A DNA stretch of 7,400 nucleotides from M3007 sp038203695 (GCA_038203695.1 JBBRDQ010000240.1:1-7400); one strand, 5' to 3'; shown: positions 1-5,696, counted from the first letter of the stretch. Numbers and translations are program-made. The notes: generated by a model not told the origin, from the letters alone.

Positions 1-141
1 GCTGTACAGGAAGCATACGTCCAGCGAGGTCTGACGGTACACGGCTGGGTATTCGACATTCACACCGGCAAATTAATCGATCTCAACATCGACTTTCCAA
101 AAGTTTTGGAGAGTATTACGGAAATATATAAGTTGTACTAA
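1..141 (+). CDS. Beta-class carbonic anhydrase, C-terminal fragment
   Basis: The window opens inside this gene. Frame 1 reads 46 residues to a TAA at 139-141. The segment VHGWVFDIHTGKLIDLN matches the final beta-strand and turn of beta-carbonic anhydrases (Can/CynT family), where a 'HGW.yd..tG.l..L' stretch follows the last zinc-ligand region. The family catalyses reversible hydration of CO2 to bicarbonate in the cytoplasm and binds zinc through Cys, Asp/His, His and Cys. Those ligands lie upstream of the window and cannot be checked. The tail after the motif (about 29 residues, ending IYKLY) is a short helix of normal length, so the 3' end looks intact. The gene converges on the iron-sulfur protein gene, with only 16 bases between the two stops. 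The family call rests on this tail alone; another protein with a similar C-terminal strand is possible but less likely. Confidence 0.72.
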   Translation, partial: AVQEAYVQRGLTVHGWVFDIHTGKLIDLNIDFPKVLESITEIYKLY

Positions 142-157
142 ACTTATTGACAATCAA

Positions 158-592
158 TTACCCCTGAAAATCAATTTTTTGGTGCGTACCGTCGCAATAC
201 GGTTTATTGGAAGAAGCGCCGCAGCGACAGAAAGCGGTTACCTGATTTTTATGCATCGCATTGCCGTAGATGTCTTTCACGGTAATATTGCCAAAAACCA
301 GGAGCGGTCCATTGGGCGTTACTTCGACCAGACTTTCGGCCAGAATCTCGGCATTTTCACTTTCCTCGCCGTTCCTGTAAAAACTGAGTGCACCGGAGGG
401 GCATTTTCTCACCTGCGCAATGATCGCGTCAGTCGTGGTGGCTTCCGGTTTAATCCAGGGGCGTTGGGCGGGATTAAATACCTGCGGCAGACCAGTGGCG
501 GCTTTCCAGCAGATGGTAGAGTGGATGCAGGCACCCGGTTTCCAGACGATGGTCACCTCGCCATTGGTGTACTTTTTGGTAATTTCTTTCAT
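158..592 (-). CDS. Two-domain iron-sulfur protein: YjdI-like (Fer4_19) domain plus CDGSH domain
   Basis: A 144-residue soluble protein with no signal peptide or membrane segment. Residues 1-72 resemble the divergent single-cluster ferredoxin-like family of E. coli YjdI (Fer4_19): a C-x-H-x3-C pair (Cys22, His24, Cys28), then RPWI at 44-47 and a KCPSGAL block with Cys64. Residues 92-140 form a CDGSH domain with the full mitoNEET-type signature C-x-C-x2-S-x3-P-x-C-D-G-x-H (Cys122, Cys124, Cys133, His137), which in known members holds a labile 2Fe-2S cluster through three Cys and one His. The protein should therefore carry two clusters and act in cytosolic electron transfer, redox sensing or cluster handling; its partner is unknown. 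The start at 592 lies only 21 codons before the first ligand and leaves a complete domain. No Shine-Dalgarno is present. It is probably monocistronic, since both neighbours are on the opposite strand. Confidence 0.9.
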   Translation of the reverse strand: MKEITKKYTNGEVTIVWKPGACIHSTICWKAATGLPQVFNPAQRPWIKPEATTTDAIIAQVRKCPSGALSFYRNGEESENAEILAESLVEVTPNGPLLVFGNITVKDIYGNAMHKNQVTAFCRCGASSNKPYCDGTHQKIDFQG

Positions 593-726
593 GCTAACGT
601 AGTTTGAATATCAATTGGATGGAGCAATAGCTGGTGCATGGTACAACGATTTACGACTTCCTAAAAACCGCGCGCGCTGCGAATTGTCTAAAGTACCGGA
701 GAAATAAACGACCCTTTGAAACGTTG

Positions 727-734
727 TAAATTTG
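727..734 (+). promoter_or_regulatory. Candidate Bacteroidota promoter -7 element (TAAATTTG)
   Basis: TAAATTTG matches the Bacteroidota sigma-A -7 consensus TAnnTTTG exactly. Transcription would begin near 741, leaving a leader of about 190 bases before the transglutaminase-like gene or about 70 bases before the tiny frame at 810. The nearest TTTG upstream (715-718) is only 8 bases away, too close to be the -33 element, so the assignment is weak. Confidence 0.25.
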
Positions 735-809
735 CCGGCTTTTGCAAAAAATATTTTAACAAACGATTAAATAATATGGAAGGGAGCACGGCATCTAAAA
801 ACCACGCCC

Positions 810-887
810 ATGAAAATAAGATTGAGAATCCACCTGGCCACACTGGTGGGCATGCTATCGCTGGCAGAAAAGAGACCGATATTTTGA
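810..887 (+). CDS. Possible 25-residue signal-peptide-like ORF or gene remnant
   Basis: An ATG at 810 opens a 25-codon frame ending in TGA at 885-887. The peptide begins MKIRLR, continues with a hydrophobic stretch HLATLVGMLSLA, then EKRPIF and stop. A basic n-region, a hydrophobic core of about 12 residues and a small residue (Ala19) before a charged Glu is the layout of a Sec signal peptide, but nothing follows to be exported. It could be the decayed 5' end of a lost secreted-protein gene, a small membrane peptide, a leader ORF for the gene 47 bases downstream, or chance. No Shine-Dalgarno is visible, as is usual here, so translation cannot be judged. Confidence 0.2.
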   Translation: MKIRLRIHLATLVGMLSLAEKRPIF

Positions 888-934
888 CAATAAAATAACT
901 TTCCTCCACACATTTTTCAAAGCTTTCTTAATTT

Positions 935-2041
935 ATGAAAAACTATCCTTTCCGTATGCTGCTGCTCGGCGGCTTGCTTTTTTGTGCCAATATGATTAGT
1001 GCCCAATCAAACTTCTCCAAGATCGACGAACAGGCCCGCAAGGTCGATTTTCCCGCCAAACAAAACGTGGCAAAACTGGCTGTGGAGCTAACATCCGATC
1101 TCAAAACAGAAACCGACAAGGCGCGCGCCATTTTTGTCTGGATAACTGAAAATATCCGGTACGATGCCAAATCGCTGCAGGATAAAGATATTGAACCTGA
1201 ACAATTTGCCGCTAAACAACAACCTGCACAAGTGCTGCGCAGCAAAAAAGCAGTCTGTGAAGGCTATGCCAATTTGTTCCACGTACTGTGCCAGTCCGCT
1301 GGTTTGCAAAGCGTTTTTGTATCCGGATTAAGCAAAAGTCGCAGCGGGCGCATCTCAAGTGACGGCCACGCCTGGAATGTAGTGCGCGCTGAGGGCAAAT
1401 GGCAACTCATCGACGCCACCTGGGGCGCGGGAATCCTGGATGACGATATGAAATACGAGGCCAAATTCAACGAAAAATTCTTTTTTACGGACCCCCAATC
1501 TTTTGTGACCCAGCATTTCCCAACGGATCCTTTGTTTCAACTCCAGGAAACACCGATAAATTTCGATGATTTTAAGGCAAAATCAAATGATTTTGCCGTT
1601 GTATCGCGCTTGAGCATCCAGCACTTTACCGATACGCTCAACCAGTTCACATTACTAGACTCGGCTGCTGCACGCGTAAACAGTGCCCAGCGGGTACTGC
1701 GCTTCGATCCTAATAATGGCTGGGCGCATTTTTCTTTAGCGATGACTCATTTCGAGGCATTTAACCGATTATCCGCAGAATTCGAAAGCCGGCAGCGCGA
1801 TATTATCGAAAAACGCACCAAACGCAGTATGCCGCAATTGCAAGCGGAGAACGTTCTACTACTCCAAATCCAGCAGGTACTGGATGATTGTCAAAAGCGG
1901 CTAAATCGCATCCCGGCCGGCGACTCCTACTGGAAAGAAGCACAATCCCTGCAAAAAGTGATCGCCAACAATAAAAAATCTTGTCAGGACGCCCTTAAAA
2001 GTAACCAGACCAATCAGGAACGAATGAAAGCGAGGGGATGA
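935..2041 (+). CDS. Exported transglutaminase/protease-like protein (KY peptidase-like core)
   Basis: A 368-residue protein. Residues 1-23 are a Sec signal peptide (basic MKNYPFR, hydrophobic MLLLGGLLFCANMI, cleavage likely after SA before Gln24), so it acts in the periplasm or outside. Residues about 55-175 form a transglutaminase-like (Transglut_core, COG5279-type) domain with a papain-like triad in family order: Cys108 in KKAVCEGYANLF, His145 in DGHAWNVV and Asp160 in LIDATWG. All three are intact, so the fold is probably active, as a cysteine protease or amide cross-linker; the substrate is unknown. Residues about 225-285 are helical and TPR-like (DPNNGWAHFSLA at 258-269). The tail to 368 is hydrophilic and rich in Lys, Gln and Asn. 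No T9SS sorting domain or lipobox is seen. Met1 is preferred because it supplies the basic n-region; Met8 would remove it. It converges on the large repeat-protein gene. Confidence 0.85.
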   Translation: MKNYPFRMLLLGGLLFCANMISAQSNFSKIDEQARKVDFPAKQNVAKLAVELTSDLKTETDKARAIFVWITENIRYDAKSLQDKDIEPEQFAAKQQPAQVLRSKKAVCEGYANLFHVLCQSAGLQSVFVSGLSKSRSGRISSDGHAWNVVRAEGKWQLIDATWGAGILDDDMKYEAKFNEKFFFTDPQSFVTQHFPTDPLFQLQETPINFDDFKAKSNDFAVVSRLSIQHFTDTLNQFTLLDSAAARVNSAQRVLRFDPNNGWAHFSLAMTHFEAFNRLSAEFESRQRDIIEKRTKRSMPQLQAENVLLLQIQQVLDDCQKRLNRIPAGDSYWKEAQSLQKVIANNKKSCQDALKSNQTNQERMKARG

Positions 2042-2048
2042 TTTCTGC

Positions 2049-2101
2049 ACCCGGTTGCTTTAGATGACGAAATAACAATTTATCACCTAAAGCAGCCGGG
2101 T
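2049..2101. terminator. Strong hairpin between convergent genes, likely transcription terminator
   Basis: The left arm ACCCGGTTGCTTTAG (2049-2063) pairs with the right arm CTAAAGCAGCCGGGT (2087-2101) over 15 positions with one G-U wobble. After one mismatch the stem continues through TGA/TCA, giving about 19 positions around a 16-base AT-rich loop. On the + strand it is followed by an AT-rich stretch and TTTTT at 2108-2112, a typical intrinsic terminator for the transglutaminase-like gene, whose stop ends at 2041. On the - strand it lies 10 bases past the stop of the repeat protein but is not followed by a clear T-run, so termination in that direction is probable but weaker. Confidence 0.8.
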
Positions 2102-2110
2102 ATAGAATTT

Positions 2111-5100
2111 TTAGCGCGACAACACGACTAAACCGTGCCAGATTTTCCCCTCAGTTTGAATACGAATCGTATAACGCCCGACCGGCAACTGGCCCAAATC
2201 GAACGATTCCCGGGAAGATGGTTGCGCCAGCGTATTGTTCCATACTTCTTTGCCGGCAGCATCGACCAATGTTATTTGCATCCGGGCAGATTGCCAGGCA
2301 GGCGCAATTTCCAGCGTAATCAGCCCACTGCTCGGTACCGGAAAAACTTTCAGATCTCCATTCCCGTCGTTTAAAGTTGCGACGTCCACGATGCAGCCGT
2401 TTACGACAATGGCCGTGGCGGAGGCAGTACAATTCGCTGGCGTAGTGGCAATTACAAAATATGTTCCCACACTGTCTACCTGCGGATTAGCGAGGGTCGA
2501 TGTAAAATTATAGGGGCCGGTCCAGACAAAGGTTGCGCCGACTACACTACTGGTAGCGGTCAACTGCGCCTCCGCGCCCTGGCAATTGGTCGTGTCGCCA
2601 GTTGTCACTACTACCGGTATTGGCGGCGCAGCTACTGCCGACAAGCTCGACATTGTTGCGCAACCATTCGGGCCGACCGCATAGGCAATATACGTAGCGG
2701 CGACCGACACGATAATCGAGGTCGCAGTGCTGGTGAAGCCGTTCGGGCCGGTCCAGGAAATTTCCACATTAACAGTATTACTCGTAGCCTGTAACACCAG
2801 CAGCGAATCGCCACAGGACGGTATCGGTTGCGAAAGTTGCAAATCCGGTGGTGCGGTATCATCAACGGCCGGAATCGTGATCGAAGCGGTGCAGCCATTG
2901 ACGGGATCAAGTACAGTGACCACATAAGCGCCTGGCTCCGTAATCAAAGGCGAAGGTTCATTGGATACAAACCCGTTCGGGCCGGTCCAGGTGTACTGCA
3001 AATCCGGCACATTGGAAAGAACGGTTAGCGTAAAGGAATCCGTCCGACAGGTAATAACTGTACCTTCGGAAAACAAGTCGGGCATCGATGTATTCTGCGA
3101 GACGTACATGGTATCGGTTGCCGTACAGCCGGTAAGACTATCGGTAACGACGACCGCATACGCCCGGCCAATGCCAATCTCTTCCCAGGTGTAAATTGGA
3201 TGCGCCGCATTACTGGTGGCAACCAAGTTGACGGCCGGATTGTAACAATCCAGCGTATCATTGAGGGCGTTCACCGTTAAAAGTCCGATATTACTGAATG
3301 CCACGGTTACCGAAGCTGTATTCGAACAACCGGTTATGGAACTGATCGCTGTAACTGAATATACGCCCGTTATTTCGACCGTTTGGCTAGCGCCCGTGGC
3401 TGAAAAATTATCCGGCCCGATCCAGTTATAAATCACGTTCGGCGAATTTGGCGTTGGGGCCAGGGTAGCCTGCGGATGAATGCAGTCGTTATTGTTGGCA
3501 AAGGTGGCCGTCACAGCCGGTGGAATACGCTGATCCTCCACCACTACCGATGCTACACTAAAACATTGACTAACCGGATCAGTCACCCGGACCGTATAAG
3601 TACCAGCCGTCGGTACTGTCTGTATGGGTCCAAATGCTGAAAATCCGCCCGGGCCGGTCCATTGAAACGTGGCTGCCGGCAGATCGGAGGTTGCTGATAA
3701 CGTTGCTTGCGGCATCGTACAGGAGGTAATCGGCGTGGCAACGGGTAGCGCGGTTGGCTGCACCGCATTACTGATGATTACAATCGTATCCGCAACAGTG
3801 CATAGGACACCAAGGCCCGTCATCGTGGTAGTCAGCGTATAAGTACCGGGTTGGATTACAGTAATGGATGATCCTGTTCCTACAATTGCGCCGGTCTGCA
3901 AATTACGCCAGGTTCTGAAACTGGGATAAGGCGTATTGGGCGACACGACGGAATTCAGTACCAGCGAAGGAATGGTACAAGATAATATACCTCCACCGAT
4001 TATTTGCGCCTGAGGGTCCAGCACGTTTAAAATGAGGGTCGTAGTACTGTCACAGCCCAGGTAAGAATCGCAGACAGCCGTATAAATACCCGGTGTACAG
4101 TAACTTACGCCACACACATCTACACAACCGCCGATACAGACGTTGCGGGTAATATTTCTGACAATCGGTAACAGCACTTTTACTTTCTGACGAATAATCG
4201 AATCGCAACCGTTGGCCGCCGATAGTGTCCATAGATAATTCCCCGTATTGTATACATAACTACCTACTGGAGAGATGTAAGGAACATTTTCATGGCAAAT
4301 CACAGTGTCCGGCAGGACCGTTTCATAAGGCGAATTGAAACCGACGTCGATACACAGTGGCACGGAAGGCGGAAAAAAATACGTCAGTGTACGGACGCAG
4401 AGGGTACCACTTTGGTCGCCAAACGTAATTTGGGGATGCTTGCCATTGGGCGGATAGGTAATGTACGGCACTGGATTCCCATCGATCAGCGTACCCGACG
4501 GACCTGTCCACTGATAACCGGATATCAGCGCATTATTGGGCGTATTAATGCTATATACTGCAGAGCCATACGGACAAATCGAAGGCGGTCCTGTGATGGA
4601 AATTGTATCAAAATCAAAACAATCTACGCCCGGGGGGCATGCCGAGCCGGAAGGGGCGCACAGAATATCCAGGCGTGAGGGTGGCAGAGTTTCTAAGGTG
4701 AAATCACATTGGTCACCGGAATAGCCATCTATTACAATATAATATGCTTTGCCTGGTATCAGACCCGACACCGTTAGTACAACCGGATTCATTCCGCCAT
4801 TCTGGCTACCTCCTTCGCACATCAGCGGAAGACCATTGCAACTTTCATAAATTGCCATTTGCAGGCCATCGTTATTGCTGCAATTACTCGGCGTTGCTAG
4901 CAGGGTAAGAACAGGGTCAATTGCCATAAATGCCAGCCACTGATCATTCTCAATGGTGCCACACCACCCATTAGGGCCGGTATCGTTCCCCCAGCCAACT
5001 GTGCTACCCACATAAGGCTGATTCATGTAAGACGGATCCAGACATTTAAACACACAAGCCCAGTCGCAGGATTCAGCGGGGGTCACTATTCCATCAGGGC

Positions 5101-5449
5101 ATTCCGGCGGAATGATGGCTGAATTAGCGGTTGTACAGATATCCGTCACTACAACGGTGGTCGAAGCCGTACAGCCATTAGCACCGGTTACTACCAATTT
5201 ATAAATGCCCTGGCGAACCGTTTGCGCGACGCGCTGACTCGATAAAAATCCGTTCGGACCAGTCCACTGGTACGAAAGTGCGGACGGGTGTAGTGCTCCG
5301 ACGAGATTGACGGTCGGGTCTGCACAAGTCATCGTGCCGCCCGTTGCCTGAGCGACGATCACGATCGAATCGCAAGGGTTATTTTGGGCCAGGACACACA
5401 AAGGGGTACACCCTGCGAGTACGCAGAGCAGAAAGTAAAGTTGGCGCAT
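2111..5449 (-). CDS. Large T9SS-exported Ig-like repeat protein, probable surface adhesin
   Basis: I start this 1112-residue protein at the ATG at 5447-5449 because it gives a signal peptide directly (MRQLYFLLCVL, cleavage likely after LA before Gln22). The in-frame ATG at 5599 would add 50 residues ahead of it. Order: Ig-like repeat 1 (26-104); Cys-rich beta module (105-277, 12 Cys, with a late segment like pre-peptidase C-terminal domains); PKD-like domain (about 281-378); two short GCDS modules (379-479); Ig-like repeats 2-8 (480-1020); type A T9SS sorting domain (about 1028-1112). Repeats are about 77 residues with a Cys-Trp-Cys fingerprint and a WTGPNGF-type core. Ig/PKD-like stacks with this C-terminus are usually surface adhesins, gliding-associated or matrix proteins. 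I see no catalytic domain. It is divergent from pepD, convergent with the transglutaminase-like gene and not in an operon here. The ligand is unknown. Confidence 0.88.
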   Translation of the reverse strand: MRQLYFLLCVLAGCTPLCVLAQNNPCDSIVIVAQATGGTMTCADPTVNLVGALHPSALSYQWTGPNGFLSSQRVAQTVRQGIYKLVVTGANGCTASTTVVVTDICTTANSAIIPPECPDGIVTPAESCDWACVFKCLDPSYMNQPYVGSTVGWGNDTGPNGWCGTIENDQWLAFMAIDPVLTLLATPSNCSNNDGLQMAIYESCNGLPLMCEGGSQNGGMNPVVLTVSGLIPGKAYYIVIDGYSGDQCDFTLETLPPSRLDILCAPSGSACPPGVDCFDFDTISITGPPSICPYGSAVYSINTPNNALISGYQWTGPSGTLIDGNPVPYITYPPNGKHPQITFGDQSGTLCVRTLTYFFPPSVPLCIDVGFNSPYETVLPDTVICHENVPYISPVGSYVYNTGNYLWTLSAANGCDSIIRQKVKVLLPIVRNITRNVCIGGCVDVCGVSYCTPGIYTAVCDSYLGCDSTTTLILNVLDPQAQIIGGGILSCTIPSLVLNSVVSPNTPYPSFRTWRNLQTGAIVGTGSSITVIQPGTYTLTTTMTGLGVLCTVADTIVIISNAVQPTALPVATPITSCTMPQATLSATSDLPAATFQWTGPGGFSAFGPIQTVPTAGTYTVRVTDPVSQCFSVASVVVEDQRIPPAVTATFANNNDCIHPQATLAPTPNSPNVIYNWIGPDNFSATGASQTVEITGVYSVTAISSITGCSNTASVTVAFSNIGLLTVNALNDTLDCYNPAVNLVATSNAAHPIYTWEEIGIGRAYAVVVTDSLTGCTATDTMYVSQNTSMPDLFSEGTVITCRTDSFTLTVLSNVPDLQYTWTGPNGFVSNEPSPLITEPGAYVVTVLDPVNGCTASITIPAVDDTAPPDLQLSQPIPSCGDSLLVLQATSNTVNVEISWTGPNGFTSTATSIIVSVAATYIAYAVGPNGCATMSSLSAVAAPPIPVVVTTGDTTNCQGAEAQLTATSSVVGATFVWTGPYNFTSTLANPQVDSVGTYFVIATTPANCTASATAIVVNGCIVDVATLNDGNGDLKVFPVPSSGLITLEIAPAWQSARMQITLVDAAGKEVWNNTLAQPSSRESFDLGQLPVGRYTIRIQTEGKIWHGLVVLSR
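2114..2368 (-). other. T9SS type A sorting domain (C-terminal domain) of the repeat protein
   Basis: Residues about 1028-1112 fit the Por secretion C-terminal sorting family: DLKVFPVPSSGLITLEI (usual form 'vyPNP..g.l.i'), then ITLVDAAGKEVW, then SFDLGQLPVGRYTIRI, and a short final strand ending VVLSR. In the family this beta-sandwich directs export across the outer membrane by the PorU/PorV machinery and is then removed, often with attachment of the cargo to A-LPS. The one departure is Val in place of Asn in the 'PNP' position (PVP, residues 1037-1039). Confidence 0.88.
2390..4012 (-). repeat. Array of seven tandem Ig-like protein repeats (repeats 2-8)
   Basis: In-frame repeats covering residues 480-1020 of the secreted protein. 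Cys/Trp/Cys positions are: R2 491/514/550, R3 577/597/629, R4 656/676/708, R5 735/755/775, R6 801/821/853, R7 879/899/930, R8 956/976/1007. Six of these seven have exactly 20 residues from the first Cys to Trp (R2 has 23). Unit length is about 77-78 residues, or 231-234 bases. R2 is long and lacks the TGPNGF core; R5 is short. DNA identity is mostly low, so the units are old, but the codons of the WTGPNGF core stay nearly identical in several. Each unit probably forms one beta-sandwich held by a single disulfide. Confidence 0.85.
4013..4315 (-). repeat. Two short GCDS-type modules within the repeat protein
   Basis: Residues 379-427 and 430-477 form two related units of about 50 residues. Each starts with a Cys strand (DTVICHEN, ITRNVCIGG), has a central G-x-Y segment (TGNYLWT, TPGIYTAV) and ends GCDS(I/T) followed by a hydrophobic strand ending VL. 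Such GCDS modules recur in Bacteroidota gliding and adhesion proteins. The second unit is unusually Cys-rich (Cys438, 442, 446, 451, 460, 466). Confidence 0.6.
4670..5137 (-). other. Cysteine-rich beta module of the repeat protein
   Basis: Residues 105-260 do not look like an Ig repeat. They contain a Cys cluster (105, 117, 128, 132, 136), then GWCGTIENDQWLAFMA (161-176), SNCSNNDGLQMAIYESC (188-204) and LIPGKAYYIVIDGYSGD (230-246). The last segment resembles the final strands of bacterial pre-peptidase C-terminal (PPC) domains. The arrangement suggests a disulfide-stabilised beta-sandwich with a binding rather than catalytic role. I do not recognise it with confidence as a named family. Confidence 0.5.
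5138..5374 (-). repeat. Isolated Ig-like repeat 1 of the repeat protein
   Basis: Residues 26-104 carry the same fingerprint as the downstream array: Cys42, Trp62 in WTGPNGF (62-68) and Cys93 in NGCTAS, with Cys-Trp 20 and Trp-Cys 31 residues apart. This copy is separated from repeats 2-8 by about 375 residues of other modules, so the Cys-rich and PKD-like modules sit inside what is otherwise a run of one repeat type. Confidence 0.8.
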
Positions 5450-5496
5450 ATGGATACTGGTTTGGATAATTTGAAGAAAATACAGGGTCGACGGCG

Positions 5497-5504
5497 CAAA
5501 CCTA
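5497..5504 (-). promoter_or_regulatory. Candidate -7 promoter element for the repeat protein (TAGGTTTG on - strand)
   Basis: The reverse complement of 5497-5504 is TAGGTTTG, an exact match to TAnnTTTG. Transcription would begin near 5490 and leave a leader of about 40 bases before the ATG at 5449. The site lies inside the longer open frame beginning at 5599, so if used it supports the shorter start. No clear TTTG lies about 20 bases upstream, so the -33 half is missing or degenerate. Confidence 0.35.
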
Positions 5505-5618
5505 CTAGCAGCAGGCCCGGTTGCGCGTACTAAAAAGATAGAACCATTGAGGCTGTAATACGCTGCCGGGAAGGCAAAAAATTTGATTATTAAACGCAAT
5601 TCCGGTTTTAAATGACGA

Positions 5619-5626
5619 TATCTTTG
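5619..5626 (+). promoter_or_regulatory. Candidate -7 promoter element for pepD (TATCTTTG)
   Basis: TATCTTTG matches the Bacteroidota -7 consensus TAnnTTTG exactly, in the only gap upstream of pepD. Transcription would start near 5633 and give a leader of about 65 bases. The nearest upstream TTTG (5582-5585) is about 33 bases away, too far for the usual spacing, so the -33 element is not apparent. Confidence 0.35.
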
Positions 5627-5696
5627 TCAAAAACACCGCCATTCCATAAAAAAGCGGAAACTTTGGGGCTAAATCCGCTACCAACATACATCCATT

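Larger units (their letters stand above)
593..934. other. Divergent intergenic region with no convincing gene
   Basis: This 342-base gap separates the start of the iron-sulfur protein gene (-) from the start of the transglutaminase-like gene (+), so it must hold promoters for both. I see a GC-rich alternating CGCGCGCGC run near 670-678, an AT-rich stretch near 745-777, one perfect TAnnTTTG match (TAAATTTG, 727-734, + strand), and a 25-codon frame at 810-887 described separately. The longer open frames (716-898 +, 688-909 -) have low-complexity, non-family-like translations and overlap each other, so I do not call them genes. No tRNA, riboswitch or strong hairpin is apparent. Confidence 0.5.

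Noticed and set aside
145..180. Possible terminator between the convergent carbonic anhydrase and iron-sulfur genes (ATTGA ... TCAAT then T-run at 175-180)
   Set aside because: The stem is only five AT-rich pairs and the T-run lies inside the iron-sulfur protein coding region. It is too weak to call.
179..607. 142-codon open frame on the + strand opposite the iron-sulfur protein
   Set aside because: It is a shadow of the - strand gene, whose two cysteine motifs prove the coding strand.
688..909. Open frames on both strands in the gap (716-898 + and 688-909 -)
   Set aside because: They overlap each other, their translations show no family resemblance or sensible composition, and the region is where promoters are expected.
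2390..4012. Regularly spaced repeats that might suggest a CRISPR or minisatellite
   Set aside because: The period is about 231-234 bases, in frame, and identity is confined to a short coding core. These are protein-domain repeats.
4940..4985. TGPNGW in the Cys-rich module, resembling the Ig repeat core
   Set aside because: It lacks the preceding Trp and the fixed Cys spacing, so it looks like a coincidence of composition and not a degenerate repeat.
5450..5599. Longer start for the repeat protein at the ATG at 5599, adding 50 residues
   Set aside because: The extension would bury a clean signal peptide (MRQLYFLLCVL...) at residue 51, and a perfect -7 promoter match lies inside it at 5497-5504. 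The shorter start at 5449 fits far better.
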